Assembly (NCBI GenBank): GCA_905116865.2
Contig: CAJHNH020002702.1
Span: forward strand, 311,001 to 375,000
Reading direction: 5' to 3'
Length of the DNA: 64,000 bases
Source: Candidula unifasciata
Taxonomy: Eukaryota; Mollusca; Gastropoda; Stylommatophora; Geomitridae
The notes beneath the pieces were generated by a model that saw only the letters and a list, made by a program, of their open reading frames with translations, ran no database searches and was not told where the DNA came from. Positions 1-12,600 of this stretch are shown one piece after another; positions within the stretch are counted from its first letter, which is position 1, and each line of letters starts with the position of its first letter. The translations under genes were made by a program, and so were the position numbers.

Positions 1-224
1 CAGTAGTGAGAGTGACAGTCACTTAAATTGTAAAATTAAACATTTACTTATCAGTTGTTACATCTAACCTCTATCTGCCCACCATCTTTTTGTCTATAAA
101 ATGATTGATTGATTAGTTCATTAATTGACTTACCGACTTTCTTGTTACTCCTTATTTTTATCAAAGTTAGATTTAAATAAAATAAAAATATCTCTGTGTG
201 GGGTCTGAGGCTTAAAAAATGAGG

Positions 225-735
225 GGGTGTGTGGGGGGGGGGGGGGTGGGGTTGAAAGGATGTTGAGGAGGGGAGAATAGATCCACAAGTTGGGGGTTTA
301 GGAGGAGGGGAGAAGAATAGATTCACCGTCTGCTAACAAGTTGGGGGTTTAGGAGGAGGGGAGAAGAATAGATTCACTGTCTCCAAACAAGTTGGGGGTT
401 TAAGAGGAGGGGAGAAGAATAGATTCACTGTCTCCTAACAAGGAGGAGGGGGGGGGGAGAGAATAGATTCACTGTTCCCTAACAAGTTGGGAGTTTAGGA
501 GGAGCGGGAGAAGAATAGATGCACTGTTCCCCTAACATGCTGGAGGGGGGGGGGGGGAAGAATAGATTCACTGTCTCCTGATAAGCTGATGTGCTTAGGA
601 GGAGGGGAAGAAGAATAGATGGAGGAGGGGGAGAAGAATAGATGCACTGTTCCCCTAACATGCTGGAGGGGGCGGGGAAGAAGAATAGATTCACGGTCTC
701 CTAACAAGCTGGGGGTTTTTGAGGAAGGGGGAAGA
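225..735. repeat. GA-rich minisatellite, ~51 bp unit, about 9 copies
   Basis: Degenerate tandem units centre on AACAAGTTGGGGG, TTTAGGAGGAGGGGAGAAG and AATAGATTCACTGTCTCCT. Units vary by G-run length and small deletions. The strand is strongly purine-rich, with G runs at 228-246 and 546-558. The open frames across it are artefacts of this composition. Confidence 0.9.
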
Positions 736-739
736 ATAG

Positions 740-1241
740 ACTTTCTTCTTCTTCTTCTTCTACTTCTTCTTTCGTTCGCATGAAATAAATTATCTATATC
801 TGCAATGTTGTCTCTAGTATGAATTTCACTGTCTTTTGTAATTCACTAAGCGGCCTGTAAAGTTTGACCTCACAAGTGTCTTTTGGCCAGAAGTTTTGCC
901 TGGAAGCGTTGAATCTGGGACAGTCTTGGAGGATGAGATCTGTTGTCTCAGGTGCCAGTCCACAAGTACACATGGCTGATTGGCCAATCTCAAATTTGTT
1001 GTACATGTGGCAGTGAAGTCGATTGTGCCCTGTTCTAAGGCGAAGGATAATGACTTGCTCTGGTCTGTCCATAATATGGTAATCGTCTTGTGCCAGTTTC
1101 AGTGGCATTCTGATTAATTTGATCATTCTCTTTTTCTGTTGATAAGAGACTGGTATGTTGGACTGTTCTTCAGTTGCATCTTCCTTAGCTAGTTTATCAG
1201 CTCTTTCGTTTCCGGGAACTCCACAGTGGGAAGGTATCCAC
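740..1241 (-). mobile_element. LINE 3' fragment, RNase H end and Cys-rich tail
   Basis: Reading minus from 1241, the frame gives WIPSHCGVPGNERADKLAKE, the end of a retrotransposon RNase H, then a conserved RLRTGHNRLHCHMYNKF block, a Cys-rich segment (CTCGLAPETTDLILQDCPRF) and a stop at 794-796. A (GAAGAA)n tract at 740-775 looks like the 3' tail. It is 5' truncated. Confidence 0.8.
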
Positions 1242-1269
1242 TGCAGTCAATAGTGTTTTGTTGTTGTTG

Positions 1270-1470
1270 ACATGTCATGAGAACAAACATGGAATTGAGA
1301 ATTTGGTACTGGCAAGATTGATGAAAAGAGAGCAAGAGGAAGGCAAAGAGATAAATACCTGGATAGCCTGACTGTAGGCATGGGTTGAAACAAAATAACT
1401 GAACTCACTTGTGATTCTGGTGAGATGGCATATGCTTACTGGCACAGCAGATGATGAGCTGTTTTAATAA
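1270..1470 (+). mobile_element. Degenerate LINE C-terminal fragment
   Basis: On the plus strand the pattern LMKREQEEGK..., then WHMLTGTADDEL, recalls the ends of the LINE fragments at 7085 and 61190. Several stops interrupt it. The assignment rests on weak similarity. Confidence 0.35.
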
Positions 1471-1989
1471 CTGACAATGACTCCTGGGTGTTGTTCATCT
1501 ATCACAAGTGATGATGACTACTTAGCATCCACCAGTAATAATTGGATGACAGTGATTTGTGTAATGATTTAGATTTAAATGAGGGAGACTGGAGAGTCGC
1601 ACAATATGTCAACTTCATTCTCTTGCTTGTGTCCATCTTAATCCAATGGTATGACAAATTGAGATGACTATAAATGGACACACATGTAGTGGATGACCAA
1701 GACTTCAAGAATGCCCTGTCTTGCTCAAAGCTCTCCACACAGTATGATGGTAATCACACTTTTGTCTGTTGAACTAAAAAAGGTTTCGTCAACATAATCA
1801 ATGGAGTCTATTGTAAATGCAAGGTAGGCAAGACTTGCAGGTACACGTTTGGATATAGATTACAGCTGGTGTGATGGTGACCACACTAGCCATTGAGTCC
1901 TGATTGATCTATAAAAATGTGAATTTTCTGTCATGAACAAGGGTCCTTTACTTTATTACTTATTTCTTCTTCTTTTACAATTCATGCAA

Positions 1990-2225
1990 TGTTACATTGG
2001 TAGTCATGTCTATCCATAATCTTATGTCTCATATACTTTCAATCGATTCTGATACAGATAATCTTCCACACCTTGATGCCAAACTGTCCAGCATCTTCTT
2101 TCTTAGTCTCTATTTGAAGTTTTTTGCCTTCCAGCTTTCCCACCATCATGAGGAACTCCAATTTTCTCCTTTTCACGACATGAGAAAACAATGCAGATTG
2201 TCTCCTGATGTGGGAAATTCGTTTT
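1990..2225 (-). mobile_element. LINE C-terminal fragment
   Basis: The plus-strand text matches 37145-37390 and is the reverse complement of the LINE ends at 7085-7350 and 61380-61560 (G-x-V-M-R-R ... G-R-P-R-E-x-M-L type). It is broken by frameshifts. Confidence 0.55.
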
Positions 2226-2232
2226 TTTTATA

Positions 2233-2452
2233 AATATCTTACCCCAGATGATGTCACAGGACAGTCCAACATTTTAGAGGGTGGTAAGACTGGGTTTCCC
2301 GGCTTTCTGATGCTTTTAACAACTCCAAAACATCTAGAACTGGCTCTAACACCAAACCTCTTATGTCCCACGAGAGTGCAGCCTATCATAACCCACCAAA
2401 ATATTAGACTGTTCCGTGACCTGTGGATTTCCCACGTTTGGGGTAGGATATT
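2233..2452. mobile_element. MITE with long imperfect terminal inverted repeats
   Basis: The left end AATATCTTACCCCA...GTCACAGGACAGTCC is mirrored at the right end (ending GTGGGGTAGGATATT when extended outward), with about 12 bp of arm-length difference. A second copy is at 59834-60057. No coding capacity is seen, and the target duplication is not clear. Confidence 0.65.
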
Positions 2453-2737
2453 AATAAAACACCCAGTTTTCTCCTTCTCATGACATGATGAAGGAAGCTG
2501 ATTGTCTCCTGATGTGAGAAATAATTTCTCTTCATGAGTCAGTTTTTTGCAAGACAACTTCATCACACTTTTTCCTCTTTCCAGGTAATTTTCATCATTC
2601 ATCTATAAGACCACATGCACCGCTTCCAAATAATTTTTCACTAATTGCCCGTCTATGATTTACTTTCATAAATCAGGAGAGGATTTATGTTTACTTACTC
2701 ACAATATAGTATTCTGAATTCAGACAAACAAACATAC

Positions 2738-2925
2738 CTCAGCTTGAAGGCACATTAGGTGGATGCAGACACAAACTATCTCAGTTTGACAACAGCTGCA
2801 ACAAGTTGTGATGTTTGTCAAGAGGTGGTAATTTGAATAATCATCTTGTGACATTTGGTCATCAGTTTCACATCTTGGAACTGTGTCTTCCAGGAGGTTT
2901 GTGAGAATGTCCTCTTCTAAATCTG
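2738..2925 (-). CDS. ESPL1: Separase-like exon 10 of 10 seen, Cys cluster
   Basis: This exon has 62 codons after two leading bases. An acidic stretch (DLEEDILTNLLED) is followed by TTCCSCCQTEIVCVCIHLM, corresponding to the CxCxxC-plus-hydrophobic-helix segment recalled from vertebrate separase. The acceptor is TATTTCAG and the donor GAG|GTATGT. It is the last exon before the left edge. Confidence 0.8.
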
Positions 2926-3658
2926 CTGAAATACAAAATAAGACCTCTGTACATTATATATCCTTTTTATGGCTAAATTTGACATGAAATAATCAGTAAA
3001 AGTAAAAAAAAAAAAGTAAATGTGCCTTTTCACGCCTTAGGTGCATCGGGCATGTGGGAAGAGCACCCATATTTTTACAGACCAATCGGCACTAGGTGGG
3101 TAATGTGGTCAGCATTATGCCGGCCATCTTTACTTCCCCAGGACATAGATCCTGGTACCCACTTTAGGCTGGGTCGACCTGCGAAGGCCCGTACCATGAT
3201 AAAAATCTATGTAGCCAGCAGTGGGTTTCGATCACGGTACTTTGGAATTACCAAGCCATGGACACCGCCTGCCATGATATAATGTCAACAATTTATTAGA
3301 TTTCTCTCTCTAAATCATACACACACGCAGGCGTCGATGGAAATGAAAGAGCTGACAGGTTGGCTGGATCCGCTATCACTACCGACGGTCGGCCTATGGA
3401 TCATGCTGATATTATCAATGCCCTCAGAGAAATGGGAAGGATAGAGGACTTTGGTGGCAGTGAATCCACATCACTCGCCAGAATGGCAGACTTGGGAATT
3501 AAGATCGGCACAGCAAAAAACGAGACGCACACCGGACACGTCAGAAGACTTGTTAATCAACATAGAACTGGTACTATTAGCCATCGGACGTTGGGATTCA
3601 TACTGAGGGGAGGATCTGAGCACCTATGGACATGTCCGGAGTGCAATGATGATAACCC

Positions 3659-3692
<34 letters not shown>

Positions 3693-6600
3693 CTCTAAAT
3701 CATACACATTTAGTAACAAATTATTGCTTATGAATTGCTTTGAAATGTTTTTAGTTGAACATTCAACAGATCATAATGTCTTTAACATTTGTAATTTGTT
3801 TGATATAAAAGTTTCAATGGTTGGTCTTTGTGAACACTAATGCAGAGAAGTTGTTTCATCTGGACACTTAACACGCCAGTATGGAAAGCATGCATCAGGC
3901 ATGGGTTTCCCTGTTTGGTCCTGACACTCAGTCAAGTGGGGCCAGTGGTAATAGACATTTGAACCCTTCTGTACATGTATCTGTTAGACATTTTAGCCGA
4001 ATTAGTTGACTGATAATGGAAAATTGTCATTGTGTATCTGGATGTGGTGATATGCTGAGGGTGGACACAGCATGTACAGAGACATGACTGTACTGTGAGA
4101 TACTTCTTGCAGAAGATTTTGCTTGTCTAAGTGGGAAAAAGACATTGAGGGTTGACAGAGGATCTATGGAGGCAGGACTGCCCCATCAGGGGATGTTGCT
4201 CATCTAGGCTGTTAGTAAATCTCTTGGTCTAGGGCTAATCTCAGCAGTTCAAAAGTTCTTTCACCTGACAGACATTCTGACTAATGGTTGCTATTTAGTT
4301 GTTCATTTAGCTAGCAGACTTTACTCATTTTCTCCACACTCTAATAGTCTGTTCATGCTTCCACACTTGTTCTCTTGCCCTTAAAGGGCCTTGACCTTCA
4401 TCAAGCTTGTCATGCACCATTTCACTGCCTAGAAATACAGAGCCAGCTAATTTGTTTGCCTGGCCTCTTCATTTCCCGGAAAAATATAGAAGGAGCAGGA
4501 CAAAAACACTTTTATCCTTACTATTTATTTGCTGACAATAAAAAGAGTTATCCCCTATTTCAAAGTTTAACATCTGTGAGCAGCTTGTCAATTTTTCATC
4601 AGATACAAAATTTATTGTAGGACTCCCATAGCAATGATTGAGAATGGGTCCCAGCGGCGATGTTCTGTACTTCAGGAATCTGTGTGCATGCTGTAGAAAA
4701 ACAAACACTTCAACATTAGTACATGAACAAATTTCTAACAGCCGGTGTGGTTTATATACAAAAGTGAATCATGGACAGTAAGCCAAATGGTGAAAAATTA
4801 TGTGGAAACTGACAAAATAGGGTTTTGGGAACAAGATGGATAGAATAAAAATAGTAATGGAGATGTCTTGCAAGAAATTAACATGCAAAGAGAACTTATT
4901 GTCTGCATTAGAAGAGGGCAATCTATATTTTTTAGTCACATCAGGGTAAGATGAAAAGAGAGTAGATCTTGACAATAGGAAATGTTGAAGGAGATTGAGG
5001 CCAAGACTGAAAATGCTTGACTGTTGACATCATAGTAACAAAGAACATCTGTATCAGAAATTACTGGCACTACATGAGTCAGTAGGTTGTGGACTCGCAC
5101 GATTACCAATGACACACTTAGTTAGTTAGTCTTTCCTCTTGTGCCTAGGGTGGTGCACAGGACAGAGGTCATAGGTCTCCATGTCTGGCAGTTTGTTGTC
5201 ATCTGCTTGAGGTCTTGAATGTTTGTTAGGCCCATCGTTGAGCCTTCCCTGCTAATGGTTCCACACAGTATCTCTTGGTCTTCCCTGTTTTTTCCCCCTT
5301 CCAGTGACCATATGAGGGCTAGATGGGGAAATCTTCTCTTATAATTAATGACACACTGCATGGACTATAAGAAGGAGTGGTTTACAAGCATTTGTATCTC
5401 AGGGTTCCATGTTTGAATTAAACAATTTGTGTGCTGAATCTATACCCCATTGTGGTTAAGAGAGGGTGAGTAGACTGAATACTCATTAACAACAAGCAAG
5501 TTGCAAAAGGCAGCTAATTAAGGGTTTACAGAAATCAGATGTCCAGTTAATATTTTTCCATGGAACTGGCAATATTATTTTTCTATAATTTCCTTATTCC
5601 TGTAGGTTTTTTTAAAAGTAGATTTACTGGATATTCTTCTCTGCAGTCTGTTAATATTTCTTTAAACACACAATTTTAATAATAAATTAGTCAAATGCAA
5701 TAAACCGCTTTTTACTATGAAAATACAATTTTACCCAGCAGATTTCTCATCCTGAATTCAGCAGTTTGATAAAAAAAAAGTAAAAAGTAAAGGACTCTGT
5801 TCCACACCTTTAGGCGTATAGGGCATATAGGGCTAGACCTATATTTTTATAGACCAACGCCACAAATTGGGTGATGTGGTCAGCATCACGCCGGCCGCCT
5901 CTACTTGCCGGGAGCAGTTTGATAGCTTTTCAAAATTCTTCTTAAGATTGTTTTGGACATTTGATACTACTTCTATTTCTATTGAATTTTTAGGGATTTC
6001 TTAAGATCATCTAAAAACGTGTCAAAATATTTAGTCTCTTTGTTTCTTCTTGGCATTCACACGCTGTAAACTCTGGTAGAAAGTCATGATTCTCCATCAG
6101 TCTTTGGACTTTGGCCTTGTTCCTGAATATGCATATTGTGTGCACATCCATTCTACAGATCCGGCTTCTTTTGGTGCAGACTATTTATTGCCTCTCTGTC
6201 TCTGATTTAGCCTATCTTTTTATTTGATCTTCAATGTTGGTGAGTTTTTACAAATACTATTTTTGTATTACTTGATAAACACATTTGGTTGGTTATTATG
6301 TTAATAGTATTTTCTATGTTGCTGCAAAGACAGCCTTTGCTATATAGATGAGGCATTCTCCACATTATGATATTACCTGCAGCATGCTTGCGGCAAATTC
6401 CAGGTTGTCTAAGATCAATTCTTGCTCTGTCAGTCTGCTTGAAAAGATAGCTCCCCTGTAACACAGAAAAGTACAAATAAATCAGTTCTACTTGATCAAA
6501 GGTGACTGCATCATTAATGCAAAAAATTTTGAAAAGAACTTAAGAAATTCTGGCATTTAAAAAAAAAAAGAAAAGGAAGAACAGAATGTTGATTCTGGAT

Positions 6601-9600
6601 GGGACACACATCTTTGTGAAGGTCAGCCTCTACATCGTTTCCTGGAAACTGTACCCTCCATTGACAAGATGTTGACTGTGAATAGGACACACACCTCTGT
6701 GGAGGTCAGCCTCTGTGGCATCTTTTGTAAACTCTATCCTCCATCAATGCTCTCTCCAGGGCACAATGATGTTTAACATGGTCAAAACATCTCAGCTTTC
6801 AGGCCAGGATGCTGTGTATGAGCCAATTCTACTTCATGATCAGATCACGTAGGATGTCAGTGTTTCTCTTCTTCATGGTTCATGTATTCTAAGAATTGTT
6901 CTGGATCATTTTAGTTCAAAAGCTTTGATTTCTTCTTCAGTGAGTGAGTAAGAGTCCATGACTCACCTCCATAAATTGCCTCTTTTCATAGTTTAGAGGG
7001 CTATAAACTGCAGAGATGTTGTTTAATAGAGGAATGAAGAAAATACCCTGGACAGATAAAAGGAGAAATGAAGACACCCTGAAAGAAACTGACTCATGAA
7101 GAGAACTGATTGCCCACATCAGAAAGAGACAATCTACATTCTTTGATCATGTGATGAGAAGGAGAAAACTGGAGTACATCGTGACAGTGGGAAAGTTGAA
7201 GGGGAGGAGAGGCAGAGGGAGACCAAGAGAACAGATGCTGAACAGTTTGACATCAAGGATCATATGTGTCAGAGTTGACTGAAAGTACATGAGACAGAAG
7301 ATTGTGGACAGACATGACTACCAACGCCACATGGCATGGACTTTAAGAAGAAGGCTATATAATGTGGTTGTAAATCAATCATGTACAAGAACAAGGGTGA
7401 TCGGAGTGACTGAAATAACTACAGGGGAATATCACTGCTGTGTACTGTTGGAAAAGTACTTGCGAGAATTGTTCAGCGAAGACAGTGTGGCTTTCATGCG
7501 AACCAATATACCACTGAAATCTGGTAAGTCTGGTAATCTGGTAATCCTAGTTTCAGCTTCATAGCAAACGGGTCACCCCACATATGCTCCGCCCCTGTGC
7601 CAACGAAAAACAAACGCAGCTCACAGTGTCACGCCATGCACTCAACTCAGAAGCTGGGCGACGAAACTACATCCTTCCAGTCTACAAATGGAGCAAAAAT
7701 GCAACGGCCACCGTCTGGAAAAAAAAAATATTTGCCACGGCTTTAAAAAAAAAAAAAAAGGGTGGCCGTACCTAGCGTCCATTTTGACCGGAAGAATTAT
7801 ATGAGGGTTAATAAACGGTCACCCCAGCAGTACCCTCATTATTAGCTGGGGAAGGGACTTAGGACATTACATCCACCAGCAGGCGTCGCCCCTACAACGA
7901 CCTGCCTGCCATCGTTAACGACTGTTCACCCAACAGCCATGCAGTTCTTTGGCACGAAGGAGACACCTTGAACTTGGGTTTCGTACTGCCGACTCCCTAC
8001 TAAGTTGTTATTTTATGTTCTGTTATCACAATTAATGTCACTGCACATTGGGCATACCCATGCGTGCTCAGTTCTCCGAAGCAGCAGCCACTCTAAAGTA
8101 CTTCTACTAATTGTCCCCATGAGAAGCTGGTTATATTGTCTCCTTTCTCGGCCTCGAAGACGGCAAAGACGTGCATCACCATGCTTAACTCCCATGTCAC
8201 GCAATCGTGTTAGTGTCAGGGATTCCTCATTCTCCACTAGCCCAGTTCGTACAGCGTTGACTATGTCTGCTCTGTCCATACTTTTTCCCGCAATCATTAG
8301 TGCAGTGCTTGCCAGTTGGTCTGCTCGCTCATTTCCCTTCACGCCAGCATGACCCGGTGTGTAGATCCAGGTTACGGAGGTTAAGTGCGATTTCCTGATG
8401 CTTTCTATCCATTCAGAGCGCATACTGCCTGTTGCTATCTTCTGAAGCATATTCATTGAGTCTGAGACAATTACTACCTGTGTGGCGGTTTGCTCGGATA
8501 CCCATGCTAAAGCTCTAGAAGCAGCTACTATTTCCATTGTCATGCTTGACGTGGTTGTCTGGTAAGCGCCACTGTCCTCATGTATTGTTTTCCCCTTTCT
8601 TTACGCTGTGTATGCCCATGCTGACCTTGATCCGCGCTTCACGGATCCATCTGTGTAGATGATGGTATCTTCTGGGTCTGAATGCTGATCTATCAGTTCC
8701 CTTACTTCTGTGTCTACCGCCGCAGGAATTTGATCCCTGCAGTACCTTCCGAGTGTGATGACAACCTTAGAGATGCCATGCATGTCTACTGGTGTATTCG
8801 TCCATTCTTTTCCGTGGCTGATCACGTCTAGGTCACATACCTGCTGGATTAAGTCCTCAGCCTTTGCCATCCAAGAGCGGCCCCTTTTGAGACGCGTTCC
8901 TTTTGTGTCGTGAATAGCTTTGTGTAATGGGTGGTTAACATCTGCCGATACCCTCATGTAAGCCTTGACCTGTGCCACTTTGTATCTGCTTGTCATAGTC
9001 GGCAGACCCAGGATATAACTCATGGCGTTGCAGGAGGTGTCTTTTGTGCAGCCGAGTATGAGTCTCATGGCCTCATTCTGTACTCGGTCCAGTCTTTCTA
9101 GCTGGGTTTTGCTGACAGTGAGGAGGCCAAGACCATAGTCAATGACGCTAAGCACAAGCCCTTGATAGAGAAGGAAAAGTAGACGTTGTTCAATATCAGC
9201 TGCTGCTAGCACCTTGAGTGCTGTCAAACCTTTCCTGGCTCTAAGTATGACGTTGTCTACGTGGCATTTGTATGACAAGCATCTGTTTGATATATTTTTA
9301 TTACGACAGTTGCAGGAAAAATGCCGCGAACAAAATCAACCACTGTATGTTGCTTTTATTGATCTTACCAAGGCATTTGTTTTGGTTAGTCGAAAAGGTC
9401 TGTTCAACACACTGAAGAAGATTGGGTGTCCACCTACTCTACTGAGCATTATTGAGTCCTTCCACACAGGTATGAAAGGTACAATCAACTTTGGTGTAGG
9501 ATCGGAGGAGTTTTTAATCAAAAATGGAGTGAAGCAGGGGTGTGTACTTGCTCCTACCCTCTTTGGAATATACTTTTTACTTCTTTTGACACATGCCTTT

Positions 9601-12600
9601 CGAGATCAGGAGGGTGGCATTTTCATTCATTCTCTGAATGGCGGCAGCGTTTACAATGCTCGCAGGCTAAAGGCCAAAACCAGGATAAGAAAAGTACTTA
9701 TCAGAGAGCTGCTGTTTGCAGATGATGCCGCAATAACCACCCACTCAGAGGAGGAGCTGCAATGTTTACTATCTGCCTTTGCTGATGCGTGCTGTGAATT
9801 TGGACTAACAGTCAGCAAAAAGAAGACAAAGGTTATGGTGCAAGGTGTCAATGACAGACCTACAGTCTACATTGACGGTGAATAGCTTGAGACAGTAGAC
9901 CATTTTACCTGTCTGGGCTCCACAGTGAATAGTAAACTACCGCTGGACCAAGAAATCAACATCAGGACAGGTAAGGCAGCAACAACAATGAGCAGATTGA
10001 CAAAGATAGTTAAGGAAAACAGAAAGCTCACAATTAAAATAAAAACCCTTGTCTATCAGGCTTGTGTTCTCAGCACTCTGCTTTATGGCAGTGAAACATG
10101 GTCAACCTATTTGCACGTGGGGAGATGGGTTAATAGCTTTCACACGCTATGCCTAAGGAGAATACTTGGCATTAAGTGGCAGAACAAAATCACAAACATT
10201 GAGGTACTGGAAAGAGCAGGTACTACAACAGTATTTTCCATGCTCAGTCTATGAAGACTCAGGTGACTGGGTCACACCTGGAGAATGGAGGATGGCAGAG
10301 TCCCTAAGGACATCCTTTATGGTGAATTAAAGACAGGAAGAAGATGTTGAGGCCAACCTTTACTACATGAATGATTCAGGTATTGAGGTGGACTCATGGG
10401 GAAAAAATGCCATGGACCGTGTTGTGTGGAAAAGGCATATCAGGAAGGGAATGAGACTGAAGGAAGAAATGATTGCAGAAAGGATGAGAGCTGAGCGTCT
10501 GAAAAGAAGCAGATTAAACACAAATGTTGTTAACAATGGTCCTGAAATCCCATGCTTTCATTGTGGAAGACTTTTCTTGACATGGGCGGGTCTTGCTAGT
10601 CACACTCGCCATCGCCATGGGCTGTGAGTCTCATGCCTCCTCATAGCCCAATATAACACTATCGTCTGGAAAGACAGAAAGGTGCCAATGAAATCAGTCG
10701 GGTTCCGCCTCCACAATGAAAAAATAAAGATTGGCTGCAATGGATTTTCAACATGCTCAGTCTCTTGTCTTGGTTGCACACTCTCTCAGACTGCTGTTCA
10801 TCCATCTCTTGATGTTGTCGTCCCACTTGTTACCTTATCTATCTCTTGCTTTCTTGCCCTAGCCAGTGTGGTTTTTTTAAAAAGCATATTATGTCTTTTA
10901 AACTGGCCAAAATATTTCATGTTTAGCTTTTATTCTTCCCAGTGATTCTCTTTTAATTCACAGTGTTTCCAGAACCTCTGTATTTGATTGTTTTTTATTT
11001 CATGAAAAATGTTTTTTATTCCATGAAATATGACCTATTCTTCTGTATATCTAAATTACCAGAGATTTGATTTTTTAATTTCTTGCTCAGTGTCCAAAAA
11101 CAGGTATGCTATAATACTCACCAGGTGACTAGCCTAAACTTCTTTGCTACATGCAGACCATATTTTAGATGTTGTTTAGCTTTGTGGGTGAGTCCAGTAT
11201 AGATCAATATCTCTGCCATAAGTTTAAGGGTGCTCAAATACTCATGGACAATCTTCCAGGGCCCTAATGTATCACCTGGAAAGAAATTATACACACAAAA
11301 TAAATGTAAGACTAACTCAATGTAAATTTAAATCACCTCATTGTAGAACAGGCACTGATCATCTGCAAAAAGCAGCTCGTTCACTGTGTGAGGATCTAAT
11401 TCTTGTTCTGGGTTTTCTGAGTCAACTGCTTTAAAACTGGCTTCTTTGGATATTCTATCTGTCTATAGTAAATAAGAGAGAAGAGAGCGCACATACCTGT
11501 ATTTATTGTTAACATATCAGATATAAATCTTGGGCTCTCTCTGCTAAATGGTTTACTGAAATCAAATGTGTCAAGCCAGAAAGGTACATTTCTCACAGCC
11601 TAGTTGTAAACCACAACATAAAATGTCAATGACTCTTTGAAGGGTTAATGCAGAAGAAGAAAAATTACCCAGATAACGGTACTCACGTGCAGCTTTCATC
11701 CTTGGAAAATTATTCCCAAACTTGTAGTATAAAGACTGAATTTGGACAAGTGAAGATGTGGCCAGGCGCAGTGCATTGTGCATTGGTTTTTTGCATTCAG
11801 CTGAAAATAAATTATCAGAAGTCTAAATGCAACCTAACATACCAAAAAACACATAAATGCTTTTCAAGTCATTTTAGGTCTACAATTTTGAAAAGTATTG
11901 GTCTATAAAAAAAAAAAAAAAAATACAGTCCAGCCTAATATATCCAATGTAGCACTGGCATTTAGCTGTTATCGACATGGCACTCTGGACACGTCCATTG
12001 GTGCTCAGATTCCCCGTTTAACATATACATCAGGGTCCCACTGTTGATGGTCCCAGTCCTATGTTGGTTGACAAGACTTATCGTGCCTCCAGTGTACTTC
12101 TCGTGCCTGGCTGTGTTGATCTTTACTCCCGGTTCTTGTACTCTTAGCAAAGATGTAGATATTCTGCTCCCAAAATCCTTTGAATATTCTTCCACTCTAA
12201 TGACATTAACAATGTCTGCATGATCCTTGAGAAAACAAATGCTGACATAGATTGGAGGGAGCAGCTTTTAATGGCTTGAAGAAAATATGGAACTCTAAAT
12301 TGTTTCGTTTTTAAATCAAGTAACATATTTTCAATTCTTATGTTATTTAAGTTTCAACATCTGCAAGTGAAAGTTGGAGAACCACTGAAGACATGGGGTG
12401 AAAGTTGAATGCATTCAAAAACGAAACTCTGAGGAAAAGGATGAAAATAAAATGGGATGAATTTAAAAGGAGTGAAGAGAATAAATAAGAACAATGTCTG
12501 GGCAGGGACTAGTATCATGGTGAATATTTCGCTATTCTTCATACAATGTGTGCACAACATTCAGTTTCTGAGAATAATTGCATGCATTAATAATCTTTAT

